From: CAZDCD01 sp964503885
GTDB lineage: Bacteria > Bacteroidota > Bacteroidia > Bacteroidales > UBA10428
NCBI GenBank assembly: GCA_964503885.1
Contig: CAZDCD010000019.1
Location: 1 to 64,000 of the forward strand
DNA: 64,000 nt
Reading direction: 5' to 3'
Of the stretch, positions 7,674-16,484 are shown piece by piece. Below the pieces are notes generated by a model. The model was not told where the DNA came from. It searched no databases and was given only the letters and a program-made list of their open reading frames with translations. Numbering within the stretch: the stretch's first letter is position 1; each line of letters begins with the position of its first letter. The translations under genes and the position numbers were made by a program.

Positions 7674-9317
7674 TTATTTTGTGGTGGTCACAGATTGCGA
7701 ATATTTTTCTGCAAGTTCAAGCGCCCGGTAAACATTGAGCACATCCCCTGTAACCGAAAGTTTTCTGAATTTTTCTTTCTTCTGCTTTTTCGTGTCGCTG
7801 TCATGAGGCACCACCACCCTGAGTGCGCTATAATCAGTACCTGAAGAAAGTATGATCGCTTTAATCTGACCGGCAGTAAGTTCGGGATAATACGATTTTA
7901 TCAACGCTGCTGTGCCTGCTACCATTGGCGATGCATAACTTGTTCCATCCTGTATATCGTATTTATTATCGGGCTGCAGAGAATAAATATCCACACCGGG
8001 TGCAAAAATGTCTACCGATTTCCTGCCATAATTTGAGAAAACACCGGTCAGCGTTTCATCCTTATTTATCGTTGATGCACCAATGCTAAGCCAGTTTGAA
8101 TTGATCACATTATTATCGGCATCAAGATTTGTAGGGTATCTCGGTGACTTATCGGTATTCTGGTTTTCATTTCCTGCAGCATGAACAAGAAGCACGTCAT
8201 GAGCTGCGGCAAACCGTAATGCTTCATCAACAAACTCTTTCTGCGGTGACAGGTCTTTTCCGAAGCTCATATTTATGACCTGGGCTCCGTTGCGTACGGC
8301 ATACTTAATCGCATTTGCCACATCTTTATCGCGTTCGTCACCATCGGGGACAGTTCTTACCGACATTATTTTCACGTTATCGGCAATACCCTGCATACCT
8401 GTGTTATTGAACCGGTCAGCAGCAATGATGCCCGAAACAAAAGTCCCGTGATTGGGATCGGGTCCGGTGACATCGTTATTGCCATAAATAGAATCGTTGA
8501 TATCATAGGGATCATCACCCACAATTTTCCTGGGATTGAAATTTAAATTGAAATGATAATTCACTTTCGTTCCCACATATTTTTCATATTTATCAAGGAC
8601 CCCTTTCGAAAAACCTTTTTCATAAAGACTCAAAAGCATGGCTTTTGCCTTAAGGGCATCGGCATTGCCTACTGCATCAAGGCTCTTCAGATCATCCACA
8701 TCATAATCATTTTTGTTCAGCAGTTCTTTTGCTATGCTGTCGGCCTTGTTGAAGTTTTCCTCGAATTTCTGGATGAACATCCATTCGTTAGCCGCTTTTG
8801 TATATTTTTCAAAATATGTTTTTTTTGCTGCTTCATAAAGGTTAAACTTATCAAGGTCTTCCTTACTGATATCTTTTTTTTCCTTATTGCCAAATACCGG
8901 CTTGTATTCACGGTATATACGGGTAATTTCATAGTTCTCCTGATCGATATCCTGACCGTCTTTTCCTCCTATAAAGTTCCAGCCGTGAACGTCATCGATA
9001 AAACCGTTGTGGTCATCATCAATGCCGTTATCCGGAATCTCGTCTTCATTCGTCCAGATCTTGTCTTTAAGGTCTTCATGATTGATATCCACTCCGCCAT
9101 CAATCACTGCAACAATGACCATGGTTGAAGTTTTATTTTTTAATAAATTCTGATATGCCCTGTCGGTACTGATACCGGGAATATTATCCTGCTGCGGATC
9201 AAGGTTAAACCAGTTAAAATATTTTGCCGAATCTTCGGGATCAAAACCTTTGGCTTCTGTTGCCAAAGAGATTACACACATGCCCGCAATCGCCGCAACT
9301 ACTAATCTCTTCTTCAT
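7674..9317 (-). CDS. Secreted subtilisin-like serine protease (S8 family)
   Basis: This 547-residue peptidase has a signal peptide (KKRLVVAAIAGMCVIS region). The catalytic triad is visible: Asp73 in VIDGGVD, His290 in PNHGTFVSGI, Ser460 in GTSYASPMVAG, with oxyanion Asn383 in AAGNEN. The stretch between Asp and His is unusually long (about 217 residues), carries an acidic Ca-binding-like loop (DNGIDDDHNGFIDD) and then a lysine- and glutamate-rich, probably helical insert. I chose ATG at 9317 because the longer frame begins with TTG three codons upstream. No T9SS C-terminal domain is seen, so the product is probably periplasmic. Confidence 0.9.
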   Translation of the reverse strand: MKKRLVVAAIAGMCVISLATEAKGFDPEDSAKYFNWFNLDPQQDNIPGISTDRAYQNLLKNKTSTMVIVAVIDGGVDINHEDLKDKIWTNEDEIPDNGIDDDHNGFIDDVHGWNFIGGKDGQDIDQENYEITRIYREYKPVFGNKEKKDISKEDLDKFNLYEAAKKTYFEKYTKAANEWMFIQKFEENFNKADSIAKELLNKNDYDVDDLKSLDAVGNADALKAKAMLLSLYEKGFSKGVLDKYEKYVGTKVNYHFNLNFNPRKIVGDDPYDINDSIYGNNDVTGPDPNHGTFVSGIIAADRFNNTGMQGIADNVKIMSVRTVPDGDERDKDVANAIKYAVRNGAQVINMSFGKDLSPQKEFVDEALRFAAAHDVLLVHAAGNENQNTDKSPRYPTNLDADNNVINSNWLSIGASTINKDETLTGVFSNYGRKSVDIFAPGVDIYSLQPDNKYDIQDGTSYASPMVAGTAALIKSYYPELTAGQIKAIILSSGTDYSALRVVVPHDSDTKKQKKEKFRKLSVTGDVLNVYRALELAEKYSQSVTTTK

Positions 9318-9395
9318 CTTTTTCAATTTTCTTTTTTTTTAACGTAGTATATTCTGAATTGTTTTCTTTTTCCGGGATAAAGTTTTTTAACTTTT

Positions 9396-9812
9396 TTATT
9401 CACCGATTATTTTAACAAGCACTCTTTTTTTTCTTTTTCCATCGAATTCGCCGTAAAAGATCTGTTCCCAGGGGCCGAAATCCATCCTGCCTGCAGTCAC
9501 TGCAACAACTACTTCTCTTCCCATGACAGTGCGTTTCAGGTGGGCGTCGGCATTATCTTCGAATCCGTTATGTTTATATTGAGAATAGGGTTTTTCAGGA
9601 GCCAGTTTTTCAAGCCATACTTCAAAATCATGGTGCAGGCCGCTTTCATCATCGTTGATAAAAACACTTGCACTAATGTGCATGGCGTTGACCAGAACAA
9701 TACCCTCACTGATCTCGCTTTCCCTCAGGCATTGTTCCACGTCACGGGTAATGTTAATGAATGCCCTGCGTGTTGCTGTATTGAACCAGAGTTCCTTCCT
9801 GTATGATTTCAT
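9396..9812 (-). CDS. YjbQ/UPF0047 family protein
   Basis: The 138-residue protein matches the YjbQ (UPF0047) family, often named 'secondary thiamine-phosphate synthase enzyme' because family members can complement thiE weakly; the natural role is uncertain. Typical features are visible: NAMHISASVFINDDE near the middle, HHDFEVWLEKLAP, and the metal-site region DNADAHLKRTVMGRE, followed by DFGPWEQIFYGEFDG near the C-terminus. Length is normal. It sits 27 bases downstream of the phosphohexomutase gene in the same direction. Confidence 0.85.
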   Translation of the reverse strand: MKSYRKELWFNTATRRAFINITRDVEQCLRESEISEGIVLVNAMHISASVFINDDESGLHHDFEVWLEKLAPEKPYSQYKHNGFEDNADAHLKRTVMGREVVVAVTAGRMDFGPWEQIFYGEFDGKRKKRVLVKIIGE

Positions 9813-9839
9813 AGAGCAGTTAATATTTTATTTTCAAAA

Positions 9840-11585
9840 TTACCTGATACCCAGGTCTTTAATTATTTCTTCAATTTTTTCATTCAGCGTAACATCTGAA
9901 TTATGATATTCGGTAATATTGTTCAGTGGTTGCCTTATTCCAAAATAAAATTTTATTTTAGGTTCTGTTCCCGAAGGTCTTATAGATACCTTGCTCCCGT
10001 CGCGGGCAATGAATTGCAGCACATCCTCCCGGGGTATACGGATGCCGCCGTTTCTGCTGTTAACCAGATCGAGTGATCTTTCATCGAGATAATCAAGCAC
10101 TTCGGTTACCTCAGAATGATGGATGACAGACGGCGGATTTTCCCTGAAATCTTTCATCATCCGTTGTATTTCCTCAGCACCTTTTTTACCTTTCCTTTCA
10201 ATAGAGATCAGCTTTTCTTTGTACAATCCGAATTCGGCGTATATGTCCAGGAGAATATCAAATAACGATTTCCCCCTGTCTTTAGCCCATGCGGCTGTTT
10301 CGGCGATAAGCGAACACGATATGATGGCGTCCTTATCCCTGACAAACTCACCTGCGAGGTATCCATAGCTCTCTTCTCCTCCACATATGAATGTTTTTTC
10401 CCCTTCAAATTGTCTGATCACACCGGCAATATACTTGAACCCTGTAAGCACATTGTAACATCCGACCTTGTATTTTTTTGCAATATCATCCAGCAATTCA
10501 GTAGTTACAATTGTTTTAACGATATACTCTTTTCCTGTGATTTTTCCTTTTTCTGACCACATGGATACCAGGTAATGGATCAGGATAGCAGCGGTCTGAT
10601 TCCCATTCAGGATGATGTAATTCCCGTTTTGGTCTTTTACTGCAATCCCGACACGGTCGGAATCCGGATCGGTTCCCATGACCAGGTCGGCATCGACCTG
10701 CTTTGCTTTTTCTATGGCCAGTTTCAGTGCAGCACTTTCTTCGGGGTTGGGTGATTTTACAGTAGGAAATTCCCCGCTGGTAATATCCTGTTCAGGCACA
10801 TGAATAATGTTCCTGAAGCCTATCTTATGCAGCGACATCGGGACAAGACGCACACCGGTACCATGAATTGGAGTATATACGATTTTCATGGCGTTGTTTC
10901 TTTCAATCGATTCAGGAGAAAGGGATAATGATTTGATATTATCGGTGTACAACTCATCGAGCTCTTTTCCAATGATCTCAATATGTTCTGGGTGGCCGTT
11001 AAAATTCACAGCCTCGGGAGAAGTGATTTTGCGCACTTCATCTATGATTTCTTTATCATGAGGCCTGATGATCTGGCCGCCGTCTTCCCAGTATACTTTG
11101 TAGCCATTATATTCTTTGGGGTTATGTGATGCAGTGATCATCACTCCGCTCTGACAACCGAAATGCCTGATGGCAAAAGATAATTCGGGTGTGGGCCGCA
11201 AATCGTCGAACATATAAACCTTAAATCCGTTTGCAGTGAATACCTTTGCTGTTGTTTCGGCGAAAAGCCTGCTGTTGTTCCGGCTATCGTGGGCAATCAC
11301 AACCTTCACACGATCCAGGCTCTTAAACTCCTTTTTCAGGTAGTTGCTCAGCCCCTGTGTGGTCATGCCCACAGTATAGATATTCATGCGGTTCGTTCCT
11401 GCTCCCATGATACCCCTCAATCCCCCGGTGCCAAATTCAAGGTCTTTATAAAAAGATTCGATGAGTTCATTTTCATCTGATATGGTAAGTTCCCTGATTT
11501 TTTGTTTGGTTTCTGCGTCAATATTTGCGGTAAGCCATTTGTTTGCCTTATCTCTTACCATGTTGATCAATTCATTGTGAGCCAT
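9840..11585 (-). CDS. Phosphoglucomutase/phosphomannomutase
   Basis: This 581-residue alpha-D-phosphohexomutase interconverts hexose 6- and 1-phosphates. The phosphoserine loop TASHNPKEYNGYK has the catalytic Ser at 153; the Mg loop is TDPDSDRVG near 305, the sugar loop GGEESYGY near 400 and the phosphate loop RPSGTEPKIKFY near the C-terminus. It belongs to the long PgcA-type subgroup. Next to rfbA it can provide glucose 1-phosphate for dTDP-glucose synthesis. The gap to rfbD is only 27 bases, so the genes are likely co-transcribed. Confidence 0.93.
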   Translation of the reverse strand: MAHNELINMVRDKANKWLTANIDAETKQKIRELTISDENELIESFYKDLEFGTGGLRGIMGAGTNRMNIYTVGMTTQGLSNYLKKEFKSLDRVKVVIAHDSRNNSRLFAETTAKVFTANGFKVYMFDDLRPTPELSFAIRHFGCQSGVMITASHNPKEYNGYKVYWEDGGQIIRPHDKEIIDEVRKITSPEAVNFNGHPEHIEIIGKELDELYTDNIKSLSLSPESIERNNAMKIVYTPIHGTGVRLVPMSLHKIGFRNIIHVPEQDITSGEFPTVKSPNPEESAALKLAIEKAKQVDADLVMGTDPDSDRVGIAVKDQNGNYIILNGNQTAAILIHYLVSMWSEKGKITGKEYIVKTIVTTELLDDIAKKYKVGCYNVLTGFKYIAGVIRQFEGEKTFICGGEESYGYLAGEFVRDKDAIISCSLIAETAAWAKDRGKSLFDILLDIYAEFGLYKEKLISIERKGKKGAEEIQRMMKDFRENPPSVIHHSEVTEVLDYLDERSLDLVNSRNGGIRIPREDVLQFIARDGSKVSIRPSGTEPKIKFYFGIRQPLNNITEYHNSDVTLNEKIEEIIKDLGIR

Positions 11586-11612
11586 ACCGTAGTTCTTATT
11601 TTTACAAAGTTC

Positions 11613-12479
11613 TTAAAATTTATGCAAAGAAGCCAGAGTTAATCGCATGCTCTCATGCCAGTGCGGTATAGATAGCCCAAATGTCTGTTTTATCCTGGTT
11701 TTGTCCAGAACGCTGTAATGCGGACGCGGAGCAGGTAACGGATATTGCTGTGAAGTCACAGGAATTACATCAGCCCCGAAACCGGTTGTTTTTTTTATCG
11801 CCATGGCAAAATCGTACCAGCTGCACACTCCTTCGCTGGAATAATGGTATAAACCAGGCATGAATGATTCTTTTTCAGAGAATTCCACAATTTTCATGAT
11901 CGCCTGAGCCAGGTCGAACGCGTTTGTCGGTGATCCTATCTGGTCAGATACAACCTTTACCCAGTCTTTTTCAGTACCTAAAAGCAGGATTGTTTTAAGA
12001 AAGTTTTTTCCGAAACGGGAATATAACCACGATGTACGGATGATGATCACGTTTTTTCCCTGTATGATCTTCTGTTCCCCTTCAAATTTGCTTTTGCCAT
12101 AAACCGACTGGGGATCGGGCGGATCTTCTTCTGTATATGGTTTATAATTTTTACCATTAAATACATAATCAGAGGACAGGTGTATCAGCTTTGATCCTGT
12201 TTTTTCTGCAAGAATGGCCAGGTTCAGAGGTATGTCGGCATTAATGAGGTATGCCAGCTGAGGTTCTTCCTCGGCTTTATCAACTGCAGTATAGGCTGCA
12301 CAATTGATCACATAGTCAGGTTTTTGTTTATCGAAGTATTCGGTAACCATATCATTATTGGTCAGGTCGAGGGTATCGATATCATGAAAATCAAATTGAA
12401 ACGGGGTATTGAGTTTAGCAAGTTCAGCCAGCTCGTTTCCCAGCTGACCCGAAGAGCCGGTTACCAGAATTTTTTTCAT
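11613..12479 (-). CDS. rfbD: dTDP-4-dehydrorhamnose reductase
   Basis: RfbD carries out the last step to dTDP-L-rhamnose, NAD(P)H-dependent reduction of the 4-keto group. The 288-residue SDR protein has the nucleotide-binding GSSGQLGNE at about 8-16, the catalytic YGKSKFEGE (Tyr-x3-Lys), the NCAAYTAVDKAE signature and LSSDYVFNG. Its ATG overlaps the rfbC stop by 4 bases (ATGA), showing tight coupling. Confidence 0.95.
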   Translation of the reverse strand: MKKILVTGSSGQLGNELAELAKLNTPFQFDFHDIDTLDLTNNDMVTEYFDKQKPDYVINCAAYTAVDKAEEEPQLAYLINADIPLNLAILAEKTGSKLIHLSSDYVFNGKNYKPYTEEDPPDPQSVYGKSKFEGEQKIIQGKNVIIIRTSWLYSRFGKNFLKTILLLGTEKDWVKVVSDQIGSPTNAFDLAQAIMKIVEFSEKESFMPGLYHYSSEGVCSWYDFAMAIKKTTGFGADVIPVTSQQYPLPAPRPHYSVLDKTRIKQTFGLSIPHWHESMRLTLASLHKF

Positions 12480-13039
12480 CCGGCCTGAATTTTGAAATTC
12501 ATTTCTGCCTGTCCGAAAGCCGGCAGTTGCCGGTCTTTTTCAGAAATGACAGCATCGGCACCCGGTATTTTCCAGTCGATATTCAATGTGGTATCATTAA
12601 ATGCTATCCCTCTTTCCGCTTCAGGGGAATAAAAATCGTCACATTTATACATGATGACAGCCGACTGGCTAAGCACCGAAAATCCATGGGCAAAGCCCTT
12701 GGGTATAAGAAGTTGTTTGAAATTCTCATCAGAAAGCTCGATACCAAACCACCTGCCAAAAGTTTGCGAATCCTTTCTGAGGTCCACGGCAACGTCAAAG
12801 ATAGTCCCCTGAACCGCCCGTACCAGTTTGGTTTGTGCGTAAGGCTCAATCTGGTAATGCAGCCCGCGGATCACGCCGTAAGTTGATTTCGACTGGTTAT
12901 CCTGGACAAATATATATTTCAGTGAAGCATCATGAAACCGGTTTTCGTTATAGCTTTCATAAAAATAGCCCCTGTCATCGGGAAAAACTTTGGGCTCAAT
13001 AATAACCAGTCCGTCAAATCCGGTATTTATAACAGTCAT
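12476..13039 (-). CDS. rfbC: dTDP-4-dehydrorhamnose 3,5-epimerase
   Basis: The 187-residue cupin RfbC epimerises C3 and C5 of dTDP-4-keto-6-deoxyglucose. Family marks are FPDDRGYFYESYN, the catalytic His in GVIRGLHYQ, KLVRAVQGTIFDVAVDLR and IPKGFAHGFSVLS. Length is normal. It lies between rfbA (26 bases upstream) and rfbD (overlapping) in one operon. In the operon no rfbB (dTDP-glucose 4,6-dehydratase), which should make its substrate, is present. Confidence 0.96.
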   Translation of the reverse strand: MTVINTGFDGLVIIEPKVFPDDRGYFYESYNENRFHDASLKYIFVQDNQSKSTYGVIRGLHYQIEPYAQTKLVRAVQGTIFDVAVDLRKDSQTFGRWFGIELSDENFKQLLIPKGFAHGFSVLSQSAVIMYKCDDFYSPEAERGIAFNDTTLNIDWKIPGADAVISEKDRQLPAFGQAEMNFKIQAG

Positions 13040-13065
13040 TTGGTCTAAAATTTTGTTGTTCTGGT

Positions 13066-13977
13066 TTAGCCATCATACATGTCGCTGTCCTTATCGCCGA
13101 ATGTATTGATCCTATCTTCCACAAGTTTCATGAGATATTGTCCATAGCTGCTGGCCGACATTTTCCGGGCAAGATCCGCTATCTGTTCTTTCGAGATAAA
13201 TCCTCTTTTATAGGCGATTTCTTCAATACAGGAAATTTTTAATCCCTGTCGCATCTCTATTGTCTGAATGTAATTTGATGCCTGCAAAAGGCTTTCCTGT
13301 GTTCCGGTATCAAGCCATGCCATTCCTCTCCCCATTATTTTTACAATCAGTCTCTTTTCAGCAAGATAAAGTCTGTTCAGGTCGGTTATTTCAAGTTCGC
13401 CACGTGCAGATGGTTTTAACCGTTTTGCTTTTTCAACCACATCGTTGCTGTAAAAATACAATCCTGTTACCGCATAGTTTGACCGGGGTATTTTCGGTTT
13501 TTCTTCAAGCGTAAGCACACGACCGGTCCTATCAAATTCCACCACGCCGTAACGTTCGGGATCATTCACATAATAGCCGAAAATAACTGCTCCGTCCTTA
13601 ATTCCGGCAGTGTCCATCAGCACTTTTCCGAAACCGTGGCCGTAAAAAATATTATCGCCCAGTATAAGGCAGATGTTTTCCATGCCGATGAAATTCTCAC
13701 CGATCAGGAACGCCTGGGCAAGACCGTCAGGCGATGGCTGCGTGGCATAGGAGATACTCAATCCCAGTTGGGACCCATCGTTAAAGAGTTTACGGTAGAG
13801 TCCGATATCAGCGGGCGTGGAAATAATGAGGATCTCCCTGATGCCGGCAAGCATCAGTACGCTTAATGGGTAATAGATCATCGGTTTATCAAAAACAGGC
13901 AGGAGCTGTTTTGTAATCGACATGGTGATCGGGTACAACCTGGTGCCGGATCCGCCGGCAAGTATAATTCCTTTCAT
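13066..13977 (-). CDS. rfbA: Glucose-1-phosphate thymidylyltransferase
   Basis: RfbA joins glucose 1-phosphate and dTTP into dTDP-glucose. The 303-residue protein begins with the nucleotidyl-transfer loop LAGGSGTRLYPIT and contains KPMIYYPLS, LGDNIFYGHG and EEKPKIPRSNYAVTGLYFY. All are typical of the short RmlA type with feedback inhibition by dTDP-rhamnose. It is the first rfb gene after the uxs/ugd pair, with 28 bases between. Confidence 0.96.
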   Translation of the reverse strand: MKGIILAGGSGTRLYPITMSITKQLLPVFDKPMIYYPLSVLMLAGIREILIISTPADIGLYRKLFNDGSQLGLSISYATQPSPDGLAQAFLIGENFIGMENICLILGDNIFYGHGFGKVLMDTAGIKDGAVIFGYYVNDPERYGVVEFDRTGRVLTLEEKPKIPRSNYAVTGLYFYSNDVVEKAKRLKPSARGELEITDLNRLYLAEKRLIVKIMGRGMAWLDTGTQESLLQASNYIQTIEMRQGLKISCIEEIAYKRGFISKEQIADLARKMSASSYGQYLMKLVEDRINTFGDKDSDMYDG

Positions 13978-14005
13978 GAATTCAGATTAGCATGAATTTA
14001 AAAAA

Positions 14006-14947
14006 TCAAAGATTCAACAACTCCCTGAAATATTGTATGGTTATTTTAAGCCCGTCCTCGAGCTGCACCTTTGGTTCCCAGTTATTGAGTGTTTTCCTGG
14101 CAAGCGCAATATCGGGTTTTCGTTGTACAGGATCATCCGAAGGCAGGGGCAGGAAAACAAGTTTGGAGGCTGATTTTGTAAGGGCAATGATCAGCCTGGC
14201 AAGCTCAACAATGGTAAATTCATTGGGATTGCCTAAGTTAACCGGCCCTAAGATATGGTCAGGGGTATTCATCATCCTGATCATCCCTTCGGTCAGATCG
14301 TCAACAAACTGAAAACTGCGGGTCTGGTTTCCGTTCCCGTAAATAGTGATATCCTTATTCTGTAAAGCCTGAACAATGAAATTTGATACTACCCGGCCAT
14401 CATTGGGGTTCATGTTCGGACCATAGGTATTGAAGATCCGTACTATCTTTGTTTTTACCCTGTTCTGAATGTTATAATCCATGAAGAGTGTTTCTGCACA
14501 GCGTTTTCCTTCATCGTAGCAGGCACGCCGGCCAACCGGATTGACATTTCCCCAGTAGCTTTCCTGTTGAGGGTGTTCCTTTGGGTCGCCATAAACCTCG
14601 CTTGTTGAGGCCTGCAGGATCTTGGCTTTTATCCGTTTGGCGAGGCCGAGCATATTGATGGCACCCATTACCGAAGTTTTTATTGTCTTGATCGGATTAC
14701 ACTGGTAATGGATCGGAGAAGCGGGACAGGCAAGATTGTATATCTCATCGACTTCGATAAAATACGGATGGGTAATGTCATGCCTGATGAGCTCGAAGAA
14801 GGGGTTTGACAAAAGATGGATGATGTTACTTTTGGATCCTGTAAAATAGTTATCCAGACAAACCACTTCATTGCCTTCATTTAAAAGCCGTTCACACAGA
14901 TGTGATCCGATAAATCCGGCCCCTCCCGTTACTAAAACTTTATTCAT
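14006..14947 (-). CDS. UDP-glucuronate decarboxylase (UDP-xylose synthase)
   Basis: This extended SDR enzyme (313 residues) should decarboxylate UDP-glucuronate to UDP-xylose. It shows VTGGAGFIGSHLCERL at the N-terminus, and the UXS-specific sequences YNLACPASPIHYQ, TSEVYGDP and YWGNVNPVGRRACYDEGKR including Tyr-x3-Lys. This distinguishes it from RfbB. ATG at 14947 is preferred over a GTG one codon upstream. The UDP-glucose dehydrogenase gene ends 27 bases upstream and would supply its substrate. Confidence 0.9.
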   Translation of the reverse strand: MNKVLVTGGAGFIGSHLCERLLNEGNEVVCLDNYFTGSKSNIIHLLSNPFFELIRHDITHPYFIEVDEIYNLACPASPIHYQCNPIKTIKTSVMGAINMLGLAKRIKAKILQASTSEVYGDPKEHPQQESYWGNVNPVGRRACYDEGKRCAETLFMDYNIQNRVKTKIVRIFNTYGPNMNPNDGRVVSNFIVQALQNKDITIYGNGNQTRSFQFVDDLTEGMIRMMNTPDHILGPVNLGNPNEFTIVELARLIIALTKSASKLVFLPLPSDDPVQRKPDIALARKTLNNWEPKVQLEDGLKITIQYFRELLNL

Positions 14948-14977
14948 CACAATTGTAAAATCAGTTGATTAATACTG

Positions 14978-16297
14978 TTATACAGTTCGTCCAATGCAAT
15001 AATATGTAAAACCATGCTCTTTCAGGTCGGAATAGTCATAAATATTCCTGCCATCGAAAATAATTTTCCGGCTCATTAGTTTTGTCATGACCTTGAAATT
15101 AGGGATCCTGAATTCTGGCCATTCGGTCACCAGTATAAGTGCATCCACATCGATGACGGCTTCATACATATCTTTGGCATATTCTACCGATGTGCCGAGA
15201 ATCCTTCTGGCTTCATCCATTGCCGCCGGGTCATAAGCCTTAATCCTTGCTCCTTCTTCAATCAACTTGTTCATGATCACAAGTGAGGGAGCTTCTCTCA
15301 TGTCGTCGGTATTGGGTTTAAATGATAAACCCCAGAGACCGAACTGCCTGCCTTTCAGGCCGTCCTTAAAATGTTTTTTGATCTTTTCGAAAATGATCTC
15401 CTTTTGCCTGCTGTTCACTTTTTCCACCGACTTGATGATATCGAGCGAATAGCCCAGTTCATCGGACGTTCTTATCAATGCTTTGACATCTTTCGGGAAA
15501 CACGAACCTCCATATCCGATACCCGGATAAATAAACTTATTACCGATTCTGGGATCGGAACCTATTCCCTTTCTCACCGAGTCGACATCTGCACCCACAA
15601 GATCGCAAAGGTTGGCGATATCGTTCATAAAGCTTATTTTGGTCGCCAACATTGCATTGGCGGCATATTTGGTGATTTCTGCCGAAGAAATATCCATGAA
15701 GATCAGGGGATGTCCGTTCAACAGGAATGGCTTATACAATTTCCGGAGTATGGTTTCACTTTTTTCGGTTTCAGTTCCGATAATAATCCTGTCGGGTTTC
15801 AGAAAATCATCCACAGCTGCTCCTTCCTTCAGAAATTCAGGATTTGATGCCACATCAAAATCAATATCTGCTCCCCGCTTCGCAAGTTCATCCCGGATCG
15901 CATTCTTAACACTTTTTGAGGTTCCTATGGGTACCGTGCTTTTTGTTACTATTACGAGGTAATCTGAAATATGCCTGCCAATTTCCCTGGCGACACCAAG
16001 TACCTGGCTCATATCTGCGCTACCGTCCTCATCAGGGGGCGTACCCACAGCAATAAAAATAACTTCACAATTTTCAAGACTTTTTTTCAGATCTGTGGTA
16101 AACGTTAGCCGCTTTTTTTCAAGATTGCGTTTTACAATTGCTTCCAGTCCGGGCTCATAAATAGGGATAATTCCCTTCTGAAGCCGATTGATTTTTTCTT
16201 TATTTATATCAACACAGCAAACCTGTATACCTGTTTCTGCAAAGCATGCACCGGAAACCAGACCGACATATCCTGTGCCAACAATACTTATATTCAT
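14978..16297 (-). CDS. ugd: UDP-glucose 6-dehydrogenase
   Basis: Ugd oxidises UDP-glucose to UDP-glucuronate using 2 NAD+. The 439-residue protein has the Rossmann motif GTGYVGLVSG at about 7-16, the substrate region EGAAVDDFLKPDRIIIG, and the catalytic cysteine in GYGGSCFPKDV. Length is normal. It is the most upstream gene of the minus-strand sugar-nucleotide run and is divergent from rpsA, with 187 bases between. Together with the decarboxylase it forms a two-step UDP-xylose route. Confidence 0.95.
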   Translation of the reverse strand: MNISIVGTGYVGLVSGACFAETGIQVCCVDINKEKINRLQKGIIPIYEPGLEAIVKRNLEKKRLTFTTDLKKSLENCEVIFIAVGTPPDEDGSADMSQVLGVAREIGRHISDYLVIVTKSTVPIGTSKSVKNAIRDELAKRGADIDFDVASNPEFLKEGAAVDDFLKPDRIIIGTETEKSETILRKLYKPFLLNGHPLIFMDISSAEITKYAANAMLATKISFMNDIANLCDLVGADVDSVRKGIGSDPRIGNKFIYPGIGYGGSCFPKDVKALIRTSDELGYSLDIIKSVEKVNSRQKEIIFEKIKKHFKDGLKGRQFGLWGLSFKPNTDDMREAPSLVIMNKLIEEGARIKAYDPAAMDEARRILGTSVEYAKDMYEAVIDVDALILVTEWPEFRIPNFKVMTKLMSRKIIFDGRNIYDYSDLKEHGFTYYCIGRTV

Positions 16298-16422
16298 CGA
16301 AATTTATTTTGGTTATTGATTGTAAAAAAAACTATAAAGTAAATGAATATTTTTCAACTGTAAAAAACCGACTATTTTTTGCGATTTTTTTCATAAATTT
16401 AGTTTTTTACACCAGAATAATT

Positions 16423-16430
16423 TAGCTTTG
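16423..16430 (+). promoter_or_regulatory. Putative -7 box of rpsA
   Basis: TAGCTTTG matches TAnnTTTG, leaving a leader of about 45-50 bases before the ATG at 16485. No clear -33 TTG is seen at the right distance. Confidence 0.4.
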
Positions 16431-16484
16431 CAGCTCGATTTTAAAAAATATATTGTCTAACCCATTAATTATTAGTTTATTTAC

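Noticed and set aside
8553..9128. 191-codon plus-strand frame opposite the subtilase
   Set aside because: Antisense shadow of the Lys/Glu-rich insert; the Phe/Ile/Val-rich translation has no protein-like pattern.
14006..14947. Assigning this SDR gene as rfbB because it stands next to rfbA
   Set aside because: The CPASPIHYQ and NPVGRRACYDEGKR sequences belong to UDP-glucuronate decarboxylase, and the neighbour ugd makes its substrate.
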